The notes under the pieces were generated by a model, which had not been told where the DNA came from, made no database searches, and saw only the letters and a list, made by a program, of their open reading frames with translations. From Novosphingobium sp. Chol11 (lineage in GTDB: Bacteria > Pseudomonadota > Alphaproteobacteria > Sphingomonadales > Sphingomonadaceae): 64,000 nucleotides of DNA. The stretch lies in NCBI RefSeq assembly GCF_900218065.1, contig NZ_OBMU01000001.1, positions 1 through 64,000 on the forward strand, written 5' to 3'. Both the position numbers and the translations under genes were made by a program. Each line of letters starts with the position of its first letter. Position 1 is the stretch's first letter. Shown here one piece after another: positions 56,157 through 63,561 of the stretch.

Positions 56157-56760
56157 CCGCCGTGCCTTCCTGCTTGTCCGCCGATCCCGGATCATCCACC
56201 GGCACCAGAGCCACGGGCTGACCGTCGGGCCCGAACAGATAAGGCGTGCGGCTATGGCTTACCAGATAGCCGCTGGCTCCTTCCGCCTTTTCCTTGTTGG
56301 CAATGACGACGAAATCCTTCGCCACCTTCGCGACGTCCTCCGGCGTACCGGTGAGGCCGATCAGCCTGGGGTGAAACGCCGCGACATAGGTCTTCAGCAC
56401 GGCCGGCGTGTCGCGATCCGGATCGACGCTGATGAAGATCGGCTGCACCTTCGCCGCGCGCTGCGCATCCGCCTTCTCGAATTGGGAAAAGCCCTGCATG
56501 ATATGCTGCAAGTCCAGCGGGCAGACGTCGGGGCAATAGCTGTAGCCGAAATAGACCAGCCGGTACTTGCCCTTGAAATCGTCCCACCGCACCTTCTTCC
56601 CATCCTGGTCGGTCAGGATGAAAGGCGCACCGATGCGCGCTCCGGCCAGATCACCACGCATGCTCTCCGCCTCGCTTGATGCGTTGCCGCCGCCACCCAT
56701 ATTGCAGGCGGCCAGCAGCGCTATGAGCGGCAGGATTAGGGGACGGATCGCTTTGTTCAT
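56119..56760 (-). CDS. SCO1/SenC family copper chaperone, lipoprotein
   Basis: Membrane-attached thioredoxin-fold protein of 213 residues that probably delivers copper or reduces cysteines during cytochrome oxidase assembly. The lipobox LLAAC lies at about residue 20. The copper motif CPDVC is in FGYSYCPDVCPLDL, with the third ligand His in VSHSRTPYLF. I chose the ATG at 56760 (MNKAIRP), which starts the signal peptide; a start at 56775 adds five residues. No oxidase genes are near. It overlaps the YcgN-like gene downstream. Confidence 0.9.
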   Translation of the reverse strand: MNKAIRPLILPLIALLAACNMGGGGNASSEAESMRGDLAGARIGAPFILTDQDGKKVRWDDFKGKYRLVYFGYSYCPDVCPLDLQHIMQGFSQFEKADAQRAAKVQPIFISVDPDRDTPAVLKTYVAAFHPRLIGLTGTPEDVAKVAKDFVVIANKEKAEGASGYLVSHSRTPYLFGPDGQPVALVPVDDPGSADKQEGTADDVRAFLEKWVK

Positions 56761-56821
56761 GGCGCCGCCAGCCATGCCCTGCTATGGGCGCCATTGCAAA
56801 TGCCAACGGGGCTCAAGGACG

Positions 56822-57445
56822 ATGATGAAGGCTTTTCCGGCTTGGATGGGTGCGGCTCGCGCTGCTGCCCTGGCGCTGACTTTGCTCTCGCCGGTCGCGG
56901 CGCAGGCGCAATTTTCGGACGCCTATAATTTCCTGAAGGCGGTGAAGGATGCCGATGGGCAGAAAGTCACCGACCTGATCCAGAAGCCGGGATCGACCGT
57001 CATCAACAGCCGCGATGTCACCAGCGGAGAGACCGCGCTGCATCTCGTCATCGCCCGGCGCGATAATACATGGCTTTCCTTCCTCCTCGCTAAGGGCGCC
57101 AATCCCAATCTTGCCGACAATCGCGGCAACACGCCGCTCATGAATGCGGTGCAGGCCCGTTTCGAGGATGGCGTCCGCACGCTGCTCGGCAACGGCGCAC
57201 AGATCGACAAGACCAATGGCAGCGGCGAAACCCCGCTGATCCGCGCGGTGCAGCTACGCGACATCGGGATGGTCCGCCTGCTCGTCGCGCAGGGAGCGAA
57301 TGCCGACAAGCGCGACACGATCGCTGGCATGTCCGCGCGTGATTATGCTGAACGGGACGCCCGCACTTCGGGAATCGTCGAAGCACTGGCAGCTGCCAAG
57401 CCGAAGGCCACGCCATCGGGTCCGGTCCAGGGTCCGACTTTTTAA
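56822..57445 (+). CDS. Exported ankyrin-repeat protein
   Basis: A 207-residue protein with a signal peptide (about residues 1-30, ending AQAQ) and three to four ankyrin repeats from about residue 60 to 175, each with the GETALHLVI, GNTPLMNAV or GETPLIRAV consensus and the following LLAKGANPN/LLVAQGANAD helices. A Pro/Thr-rich tail ends the protein. It is probably periplasmic and acts through protein binding; the partner is unknown. AAGGACG lies just before the ATG at 56822 (a second ATG follows at 56825). It is divergent from the SCO gene. Confidence 0.88.
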   Translation: MMKAFPAWMGAARAAALALTLLSPVAAQAQFSDAYNFLKAVKDADGQKVTDLIQKPGSTVINSRDVTSGETALHLVIARRDNTWLSFLLAKGANPNLADNRGNTPLMNAVQARFEDGVRTLLGNGAQIDKTNGSGETPLIRAVQLRDIGMVRLLVAQGANADKRDTIAGMSARDYAERDARTSGIVEALAAAKPKATPSGPVQGPTF

Positions 57446-57501
57446 AGTTGCCAAGCCCGCGGTCTACAACGGACGCGCTAGTCTAAGTCTGCCGTCCACT
57501 T

Positions 57502-57574
57502 TTCGCCCTGAGCCTGTCGAAAGGTCTTACTTCCTTCAAGAAAGGAAAAGGGCTTCGACAAGCTCAGCCCGAAC
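57502..57574. repeat. Palindromic repeat element (TTCGACAAGCTCAG type)
   Basis: Left arm TTCGCCCTGAGCCTGTCGAA (57502-57521) and right arm TTCGACAAGCTCAGCCCGAA (57554-57573) are near-inverse copies; a small TTCCTT/AAGGAA hairpin lies between them. The element fills the gap between the ankyrin gene and the small hypothetical gene and is related to those at 44786-44865 and 47424-47441. Confidence 0.8.
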
Positions 57575-57642
57575 CGCCTTGTCTCCGGCCCCGCGCCTTC
57601 CCATCTTCTCTCCATAATCCTGAAAGCCTGGAGAGGCCGGTC

Positions 57643-57876
57643 ATGGAGCGCAAGAACGATATCGAAAAAGCCTGGGAACAGGCACTCGGCAATATATTCC
57701 AGCCCTATACGCATGCCCCCCATGACATGAAGAAGGCGCTGGACTCATTTCATGGCAGCCTGACCAACAGCAGCTACGACATCCGCCGCCACATGGCCCG
57801 AACTGCGGCCCGGCAGGGTTCCACTGCGCTCAACCGATTCCTGGCTGACGAATATTGGGGCAAGCGCCCCCGATAA
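57643..57876 (+). CDS. Small hypothetical protein
   Basis: A charged cytoplasmic protein of 77 residues, rich in Arg, Lys, Asp and aromatic residues. It is probably helical, with no signal peptide or membrane helix. I know no family for it. It is supported as a gene by a GGAGAGG box before the ATG and by its position after a repeat element, but without homologues in hand it could still be spurious. It is convergent with mmcB, with a 25-base gap. Confidence 0.55.
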   Translation: MERKNDIEKAWEQALGNIFQPYTHAPHDMKKALDSFHGSLTNSSYDIRRHMARTAARQGSTALNRFLADEYWGKRPR

Positions 57877-57901
57877 GGATGAAGGTGGTGGCGTTTAGCC
57901 C

Positions 57902-58411
57902 TCACCACCCCAATTCCGCAGCATGGTCCGGGTCCGCCAGCGCGGTCAGCCGCCGCGCTGCTCGCCGCGCAAAGCGCAGCGTCTCGGCCTTCCGCCGCGC
58001 AGCCGCAAGCGGCTCCACCGGCGCAGGCCGCAGCAATTCCGCATCATATTGATCCGCCACGATCAAGCCGGTGCGCGCGGGCCACAGCGCCTCGCTGTCG
58101 AAGAGCGACAAGTCGAAGCCGGAAGGCACTGCCCAAAAGAAGCGGTCGCAATAATCGAGATAATCAGGCCATTTCATGTCGCCCAGCAAATCTGCGCGGC
58201 TGCACTTGATTTCTACGATGGTGATGCGCCCCGCGCTATCCAGCGCCATGATGTCGGCACGGCGGCCGTTGGGCAGCGGCACTTCCAATATCCCGCTCAT
58301 GTCGTGCCGAAAGAACAGCCGCAACGTCCCACGCGCGACGGCCAAGGCGGTGCCGTCAGTCAGTGGAGAGCAGCCCTCATCAGGCGCGGGCAGGGAAGAA
58401 GCCGGACTCAT
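57902..58411 (-). CDS. MmcB family DNA repair protein
   Basis: A 169-residue protein of the MmcB family, first described in Caulobacter as part of an SOS-linked, cell-cycle-regulated DNA repair pathway. It has a PD-(D/E)xK-like nuclease fold: the ITIVEIKCSRADLLGD stretch carries the Glu-x-Lys and is followed by KWPDYLDYCDRFFWAVP. I chose the ATG at 58411 because the family starts there; the frame stays open upstream only because it runs antisense through the sleB-type gene. The upstream ribosome-binding site is weak. Confidence 0.88.
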   Translation of the reverse strand: MSPASSLPAPDEGCSPLTDGTALAVARGTLRLFFRHDMSGILEVPLPNGRRADIMALDSAGRITIVEIKCSRADLLGDMKWPDYLDYCDRFFWAVPSGFDLSLFDSEALWPARTGLIVADQYDAELLRPAPVEPLAAARRKAETLRFARRAARRLTALADPDHAAELGW

Positions 58412-58439
58412 GGTCCAGCTTTTAGAACAGGAAGGGAAC

Positions 58440-58474
58440 AAAAGAAAAGGCCGATTCAGTTTCCTGAACCGGCC
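58440..58474 (-). terminator. Rho-independent terminator of the sleB-type gene
   Basis: On the minus strand an 11-base stem (58474-58464 with 58459-58449, one G-U pair) with a GAAA tetraloop is followed by TTTTCTTTT. It lies 30 bases past the hydrolase stop and before mmcB, so mmcB probably has its own promoter. Confidence 0.92.
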
Positions 58475-58503
58475 CGCTGTCCTTGTGATGTGCGACCCGA
58501 GGA

Positions 58504-59151
58504 TCAGCGATAGAAGATATGATTGTCGATCGCGGCGAGCTGGCGCTTGCCCCAGCCCGGCGAAACCCGGCGGGCATGGAAGAACAGGGCGCCTTCCGCC
58601 TTGCTGTTCCAGCTGTCCTGCATGGCGATCTGGGCGATCGCAACCGCCTCGCGCCAGCTTTCGCTTGCCATCGGAATGGCGGGCATGCCGCGCCCACGCA
58701 CGAAGCTGAACTGGCCCGGCTGATAGACGACACCGCACAGGCTGCTGGCGAAACGGCCCGACTTCGCCCGGTTGATGATCACGCGAGCGACGGCCAGCTG
58801 GCCTTCCAGGCTTTCGCCCTTGGATTCGAAATAGACCGCGCCAGCCAGGCACTTCATGTCGCCTTCGACGCTTTCGGCTTCGCCGTGCGAGGCGACCAGG
58901 GCAGACAGATTGTCGGCGCGCACATCGGCGCTGTCGGAAAGATTGGCCAGCGGCTGCGCGACTTCGCGCGGCGCGGCGAAAACAACAGCGGGCTTGGAAG
59001 CCGCCGGAGCTGCATTCAGCTCTTGATTTCCGGGAAGGGAAACGACCGATGGAGCGACTTCGCTAGCGCTCGACATGTCGGCCGCAGTTACCGCGACGGT
59101 GGCGGTCAGGGCAAATGCCGCGGCAGTCGCGGCCTTCAAACGAAAACTCAT
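58504..59151 (-). CDS. Cell-wall hydrolase, SleB family
   Basis: Exported protein of 215 residues with a signal peptide (about residues 1-24) and the Hydrolase_2/SleB domain in the C-terminal half: LAGAVYFESKGESLEGQLAVARVIINRA and the later GRGMPAI...FFHARRVSPGW. It probably cleaves peptidoglycan as a lytic transglycosylase, with the catalytic Glu in YFESKGE. In sphingomonads it would act in the periplasm. No LysM domain is present. A strong terminator lies just behind the gene. Confidence 0.9.
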   Translation of the reverse strand: MSFRLKAATAAAFALTATVAVTAADMSSASEVAPSVVSLPGNQELNAAPAASKPAVVFAAPREVAQPLANLSDSADVRADNLSALVASHGEAESVEGDMKCLAGAVYFESKGESLEGQLAVARVIINRAKSGRFASSLCGVVYQPGQFSFVRGRGMPAIPMASESWREAVAIAQIAMQDSWNSKAEGALFFHARRVSPGWGKRQLAAIDNHIFYR

Positions 59152-59332
59152 TACAACTCAGAAACATGCGGTTCTTGGCCAGGGACGTCGGGAAAAACCC
59201 CACACAACTATCGACGTCAGGCCGCCCCCCGTCTGCGTGTTTACCTCCCCCGCCCCCCACGGGCGAATTTGGCAACCTGCGCGTTAAGCGTTGGGAGCGG
59301 CCAGTGCCTTTGGCCAGCCGGAGAGTCAACGA

Positions 59333-59671
59333 TTAGCAGATCGTTTCAGCGGCGAACCGTTCCGCATCCGCGATATCGAGTTCGATTACCCACAGATCGG
59401 GGTCCGAACGTCGCCGCCTCGCTAGATATTGATTGAGGGAATCGGTTCCCTCTTCCGCCGCAGGCCCGCACCGCTCCATCCTGTACCCGCCAGCAAAGTC
59501 CGACACCCGTTCGAACAGCCCCGCGAACTGCCCTTTTTCCGCTGCTTCGATCAGGATCACGCCGCTGATCTCGTCGCCCTTGACCAGCACCGTGGCGAAG
59601 CCCCCTGCCGCCGCTGCGCGCCTTACCAGCACGCCGATCAGCATCGCGCTGGTCAGCCGGTCAGCCTGCAT
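59333..59671 (-). CDS. DUF1491 family protein
   Basis: A 112-residue cytoplasmic protein of the alphaproteobacterial DUF1491 family, with LTSAMLIGVLVRRAAAAGGFATVLVKGDE near the start and the conserved DSLNQYLARRRRSDPDLWVIELDI at the end. The function is unknown. The start at 59671 is inside the end of the PaaI thioesterase gene, overlapping by 11 bases, so the two are probably co-translated. The order hpf-ptsN-thioesterase-DUF1491 is on one strand. Confidence 0.85.
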   Translation of the reverse strand: MQADRLTSAMLIGVLVRRAAAAGGFATVLVKGDEISGVILIEAAEKGQFAGLFERVSDFAGGYRMERCGPAAEEGTDSLNQYLARRRRSDPDLWVIELDIADAERFAAETIC

Positions 59672-60116
59672 AACCCGGCAATGACGACAGCGGGATGTGC
59701 GACCGCATGAAAGTGCCCGTTCCCCGGCCGACCTCTTCGCCGTCCATATCGACCAGGCTGGCTTCGGCGACGAACACGCGCCGCTTGCCGCTGATCCAAC
59801 GGCCTTCCGCACGGATTCGCCCTGGTCCGATGGGCCGGGTGAACAACAGGTTGAACGCGGTCGTCAGCAGAAAACGATCGCTGACCAGGCTGTTCGCCGC
59901 ATAGAAGGCCGCATCGTCCATCATCTTGAAATAGACGGTGCCATGGACAGCGCCTGCCGCATGGAACTGTTCTTCATCGACATCGAATTCGATGATGGAA
60001 CGGCCGGGTTCGGCGATCGTCAGTTCCGACCGGAACATCCGGTTGATCGGCGCGGAGCGGTAGAGATTCTCCAGCGCACGAAAATGCGCTGCCTCACCGC
60101 TCGGCACATCGGCCAT
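59661..60116 (-). CDS. PaaI-type thioesterase (hotdog fold)
   Basis: Hotdog-fold protein of 151 residues, similar to PaaI thioesterases that hydrolyse acyl- or phenylacetyl-CoA derivatives. The conserved AGAVHGTVYFKMMDDAAFYAANS has the His-Gly-Gly/Thr-type active-site turn and the following Asp-Asp helix. The start at 60116 comes one base after the ptsN stop (TGACATG); an in-frame GTG at 60131 overlaps ptsN and cannot be excluded. The end overlaps the DUF1491 gene. The substrate cannot be told from the sequence. Confidence 0.85.
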   Translation of the reverse strand: MADVPSGEAAHFRALENLYRSAPINRMFRSELTIAEPGRSIIEFDVDEEQFHAAGAVHGTVYFKMMDDAAFYAANSLVSDRFLLTTAFNLLFTRPIGPGRIRAEGRWISGKRRVFVAEASLVDMDGEEVGRGTGTFMRSHIPLSSLPGYAG

Positions 60117-60117
60117 G

Positions 60118-60585
60118 TCAGGCGGCGTCACGCGCTTCGCCGCCAGCCAGCAGCGCGTGCAGCGCTTCGGCCGATTTCGCCCCCCGCAGCCGCGCGACAT
60201 GTCCCTCGTCGCGCAAATAGCGCGACACGCGGGCCAATGTCTTCAGATGCTCCGCCCCGCTGTCCACAGGGGAAAGCAAGGCGAAGACGATGTCCACGGG
60301 CGCGTCATCGACCGAATCGAAGGCGAGCGGTGGATTGAGCTGCACCACGACGCCGCTCATCCGTTCCAGGCCGGGAATCTTCGCGTGCGGAATGGCGACG
60401 CCGCCGCCAAAGCCAGTCGACCCAAGCCGCTCCCGTTCGAACAGGGCATCCGATACCGCGGCTGCATCCAGCCCGTAAGCGGAAGCGGCGAGTTGCGCGA
60501 TCTTCTGGAACAGCGGCCTTTTGCCGTTAGCCGAAACGTCCGTTGCAAGTGCTTGTGGCGCGACGATGTCGTTGAAATGAACCAT
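60118..60585 (-). CDS. ptsN: Nitrogen-type PTS enzyme IIA
   Basis: Regulatory EIIA-Ntr protein of 155 residues that is phosphorylated by the PTS-Ntr chain and affects potassium transport, nitrogen and stress responses. The phosphorylated histidine is residue 67 in GGGVAIPHAKI, with the conserved IFGFGGGVA-like turn before it. The domain fills the protein. The ATG at 60585 is chosen; a TTG two codons earlier is also in frame. It follows hpf on the same strand. The sigma-54 gene rpoN, often next to this pair, is missing here. Confidence 0.92.
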   Translation of the reverse strand: MVHFNDIVAPQALATDVSANGKRPLFQKIAQLAASAYGLDAAAVSDALFERERLGSTGFGGGVAIPHAKIPGLERMSGVVVQLNPPLAFDSVDDAPVDIVFALLSPVDSGAEHLKTLARVSRYLRDEGHVARLRGAKSAEALHALLAGGEARDAA

Positions 60586-60712
60586 GACCAACCTGGAACA
60601 GCCGGGCGCGCGCCACGCCCCTTTTGATCACGCGTGCCCGGGGATATAAAGCCCGGCCCCATAAGCCGCCTGCCGCTTCGGGTCAATGGCGGCCCGGGAC
60701 CGGGCCCGATGG

Positions 60713-61318
60713 TCAGGCGCGTGCTTGCTCCCGTGGTTCCACCCAGCCGATCGTCCCATCCTGGCGGCGATAGACCATGTTATAGGCCGATGTGCCCGCG
60801 TTCAGGAACAACAGCGCGTTGGTGTTGCGCAGGTCGAGCATCATCACCGCGTCAGAGACGCTCGCTTCGGGAATATCGACCCGCGTTTCCGCCACGATCA
60901 GCGGTGCGTCAGCCGGTTCCTCTTCCTCCGGCGACGAAGCGAAAATGGTATAGCCCGCGCCATCCAGTCCATTGAGGTCATAGCCATTGGCCCGCTGCGC
61001 CTCGGCCGCGACGGCCTGGGGATGACGGTCCTTCAGGCGGCGCATGTAGCGCCGCAGCTGCCGCTCGATCTTTTCTGCCGCCTGGTCGAAGGCCGGATGC
61101 GCTTCCTGCGCCTCTCCCGCTCCTTTGAGGATCAGGCCGGTCATCACATGGCAGACGATATCACAGTGGAAAGCCCCGTGGGGCGCAGGCCGGAACGTGA
61201 CCTGGGCGGAAATCGTGCGCGAAAAATATTTCTCGGCCATCGCCTCCAACCGGGTCGCCACATGCTCTTTTAGAGCGTCGCCCGTATCGACCTGATGCCC
61301 GGAAACACGAATATCCAT
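60713..61318 (-). CDS. hpf: Long-form ribosome hibernation promoting factor
   Basis: A 201-residue protein that dimerises and pairs 70S ribosomes in stationary phase. The N-terminal S30EA/HPF domain (IRVSGHQVDTGDALKEHVATRL, VMTGLILKGAGE) lies at about residues 1-100; the linker follows; the C-terminal dimerisation domain (ASVSDAVMMLDLRNTNALLFLNAGTSAYNMVYRRQDGTIGWVEP) marks the long form. AGGAG seven bases before the ATG is strong. The gene is upstream of ptsN on the same strand, with a GC-rich hairpin past its stop (60691-60706). Confidence 0.95.
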   Translation of the reverse strand: MDIRVSGHQVDTGDALKEHVATRLEAMAEKYFSRTISAQVTFRPAPHGAFHCDIVCHVMTGLILKGAGEAQEAHPAFDQAAEKIERQLRRYMRRLKDRHPQAVAAEAQRANGYDLNGLDGAGYTIFASSPEEEEPADAPLIVAETRVDIPEASVSDAVMMLDLRNTNALLFLNAGTSAYNMVYRRQDGTIGWVEPREQARA

Positions 61319-61399
61319 ATGCCTTCTCCTTGTTCTTGCCGGGCTGCGGGAGGCAGTCCGGTTGGGCGAAGCGTGAAGGGCAGTATGTCGAACCAGCCT

Positions 61400-62092
61400 T
61401 CAAGCCTCCTCCAGCCAGAGCGGCTTTTCCAGCGTTGCGACAAACGCTGCATGCCTTTCCAGCTCCATCGCGCTGGCCGTGAAAACCCGCGCGGGACGAA
61501 CAGGGCGAACCGCGATATTGGCCGCAAGTTCCACCCGAATGGCGTCTTTCTCTTCCTCCTGTGCAAGACCAAGGCCGATCTGACGGCCTCCTCTCAATTC
61601 GATATACAGCTGCGCCAGCAATTCGGCGTCCAGCAACGCGCCATGCTTGACGCGATGGCTGCGATCGATGCCATAGCGGGTGCAAAGCGCGTCCAGGCTA
61701 TGCTTGGCGCCCGGATGCAGCTGCCGCGCGATCGCGACGGTATCGATCATCCGGTGCATGCCGATTTCCGGCAGGCCGCAAAGCTTCAGCTCATGGTTGA
61801 GGAAGCCGAAATCGAACCGCGCATTGTGCGCGACCAGATGGCTGTCTTCCAGAAAGTCGAGCAGCTCCTCCACGCCATGGGCGAAAAGCGGCTTGTCCTT
61901 CAGGAATATGTCGGACAGCCCGTGGATCGCCTCGGCGGCGGCGGGCATCAGGCGCTGGGGATTGTAATAAGCATGGAAGGTGCGGCCTGTGGGCACCCGA
62001 TTCACGAGTTCGATGCACCCGATTTCCACCATTCGATCCCCAGAAGCGGGGTCAAATCCAGTCGTTTCGGTATCGAATATGATTTCGCGCAT
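61400..62092 (-). CDS. dnaQ: DNA polymerase III epsilon subunit (proofreading exonuclease)
   Basis: 3'-5' proofreading subunit of the replicase, 230 residues. Exo I is FDTETTG (Asp 7, Glu 9), Exo II is VAHNARFDFGF, Exo III is HGALLDAELLA, with the preceding catalytic His; all the metal ligands are there. The C-terminus has an extension that binds the polymerase subunit. I chose the ATG at 62092, with AGAGG four bases upstream; an ATG at 62104 would add four residues. It lies downstream of coaE in the maf-aroE-coaE-dnaQ order typical of alphaproteobacteria. Confidence 0.95.
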   Translation of the reverse strand: MREIIFDTETTGFDPASGDRMVEIGCIELVNRVPTGRTFHAYYNPQRLMPAAAEAIHGLSDIFLKDKPLFAHGVEELLDFLEDSHLVAHNARFDFGFLNHELKLCGLPEIGMHRMIDTVAIARQLHPGAKHSLDALCTRYGIDRSHRVKHGALLDAELLAQLYIELRGGRQIGLGLAQEEEKDAIRVELAANIAVRPVRPARVFTASAMELERHAAFVATLEKPLWLEEA

Positions 62093-62139
62093 TGACCTCT
62101 TCATGCCGACTCTGCGGCTCACCCCTGTCGGCCTATCCC

Positions 62140-62733
62140 TTATCGGCCCGTCTTTGATCCAAGGCAAGCAACCAAGCGCCGCACCTGGCGCTGCGTGGCC
62201 GCAAATGTGGTGCCTGTATGGATGATATAGTGTGCGCGCCGCCGCTTTTCAGCATCGGGCGTCTGCAAGTGCAGGATTCTGCGGAATTTCTCCACCGTCA
62301 TGCCCTTGCGCGCCAGCACGCGCTTGCGCTGCTTCCAGGCTGGCGCCGTCACGACGATGACGCCTGCCAGCTTGCGCTCCATATGCCCTTCGAACAGCAG
62401 CGGAATGTCCAGCACGACAAAGGCGCGCGAGCGATGCCGACGCAGGAACGTCATCCGCTCTTCCTTCACCGCCGGATGGACGATCGCTTCCAGCACCTTG
62501 AGCTCCTGGGGATGCCCGAACACCGCCGCCCCCAGCTTCGCCCGGTCGACGCCCGCAGGCCCGGTCGTCCCGGGAAAGCGCGCCTCGATGGCTGGCAACA
62601 GCCTGCCCCCAGGCCCTTGCAGCCGATGCACCTCCGCATCCGCATCAAAGACTGGCACGCCCTCCCGCCGCAGCATGGCGGCCACGGCCGACTTCCCCAT
62701 GCCGATCGATCCGGTCAGCCCATAGATTTTCAT
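62140..62733 (-). CDS. coaE: Dephospho-CoA kinase
   Basis: Last enzyme of coenzyme A biosynthesis; phosphorylates the 3'-hydroxyl of dephospho-CoA. The 197-residue protein has the P-loop GSIGMGKS at residues 8-15, DADAEVHRL, the substrate lid region with DIPLLFE and the C-terminal helices. Length is typical. It lies between aroE and dnaQ on the minus strand, with six bases from aroE. Confidence 0.95.
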   Translation of the reverse strand: MKIYGLTGSIGMGKSAVAAMLRREGVPVFDADAEVHRLQGPGGRLLPAIEARFPGTTGPAGVDRAKLGAAVFGHPQELKVLEAIVHPAVKEERMTFLRRHRSRAFVVLDIPLLFEGHMERKLAGVIVVTAPAWKQRKRVLARKGMTVEKFRRILHLQTPDAEKRRRAHYIIHTGTTFAATQRQVRRLVACLGSKTGR

Positions 62734-62739
62734 GGCGCG

Positions 62740-63561
62740 TCAGGCCGCCAGCAGCAATGCGCGCAATTCCTCGTCCCGCTCGCGGGGGGCCTGCGCGTCG
62801 AAAAAGATATCGAACGCCAGCGCCGCCTGCCCGATCAGCATCTCCAGCCCGTCCAAGGCCTTCAATCCGCGCGCCCGCGCTGCCTTGAGCAGTGGAGTCT
62901 CCAGCGGCGCATAGACAATGTCATAGACCGTCGCCCCATCGGGCAGGGTGGAAAGGTCCAGATCGAGCACCGGCTGACCCACCATGCCGAGCGAACTTGT
63001 GTTGACCAGCAGATCGGCCGCCGGAAGCATGTCGCCCATGCCGATCACGCGCCCCTTGACCTTCGCCCGGTCAAGCAAGGCCTGCCCCTTCGCCGCATCG
63101 CGCGCCATGACGGTGATATCGGCCACGCCCAGGCTGGTGAGCGCAAACAGGATCGCCCGTGCCGCGCCCCCCGCGCCAACCAGCACGGCGCTCTCCCCTT
63201 TCCACTTGTCGCGGAGCAACGGCTGGAGGAATCCGCCCGCATCGGTATTGGTCCCGATCAGCGGCCCGCCAGTTTCGCTGGCGATCGTGTTCATCGCCCC
63301 GATCCGCTCGCGCACGCCGCCCGGATCGTCGGTATAGTCCATCACCGCGATCTTGTGCGGGATCGTGACATTGCATCCCAGCCAGTCCGGATCCGCCCTG
63401 CGCTCCAGAAAATAGGCGGAAAGCCCCTCCGCCGTCACATGCGTCTTGCGATATTCCGCTTCGATACCCAGGCAATCGAGCCAGAAATTATGAATGAGCG
63501 GCGATTTGCTGTGCGCGATCGGATCGCCGATCACCTCTGCATAGGGAAGCGTGTCAGTCAT
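62740..63561 (-). CDS. aroE: Shikimate dehydrogenase
   Basis: NADPH-dependent reduction of 3-dehydroshikimate to shikimate in aromatic amino-acid synthesis, 273 residues. The substrate site has AHSKSPLIHN (Ser 18, Ser 20) and NVTIPHK (catalytic Lys 70), with Asp 107 in GTNTDAGG; the nucleotide motif is GAGGAARA. The ATG overlaps the maf stop by four bases (ATGA). Order maf-aroE-coaE-dnaQ. Confidence 0.96.
   Translation of the reverse strand: MTDTLPYAEVIGDPIAHSKSPLIHNFWLDCLGIEAEYRKTHVTAEGLSAYFLERRADPDWLGCNVTIPHKIAVMDYTDDPGGVRERIGAMNTIASETGGPLIGTNTDAGGFLQPLLRDKWKGESAVLVGAGGAARAILFALTSLGVADITVMARDAAKGQALLDRAKVKGRVIGMGDMLPAADLLVNTSSLGMVGQPVLDLDLSTLPDGATVYDIVYAPLETPLLKAARARGLKALDGLEMLIGQAALAFDIFFDAQAPRERDEELRALLLAA

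Noticed and set aside
58412-58852. N-terminal extension of the mmcB frame
   Set aside because: It runs antisense through the SleB-type hydrolase and its terminator, is Arg/Gly/Pro-rich, and the MmcB family starts at 58411.
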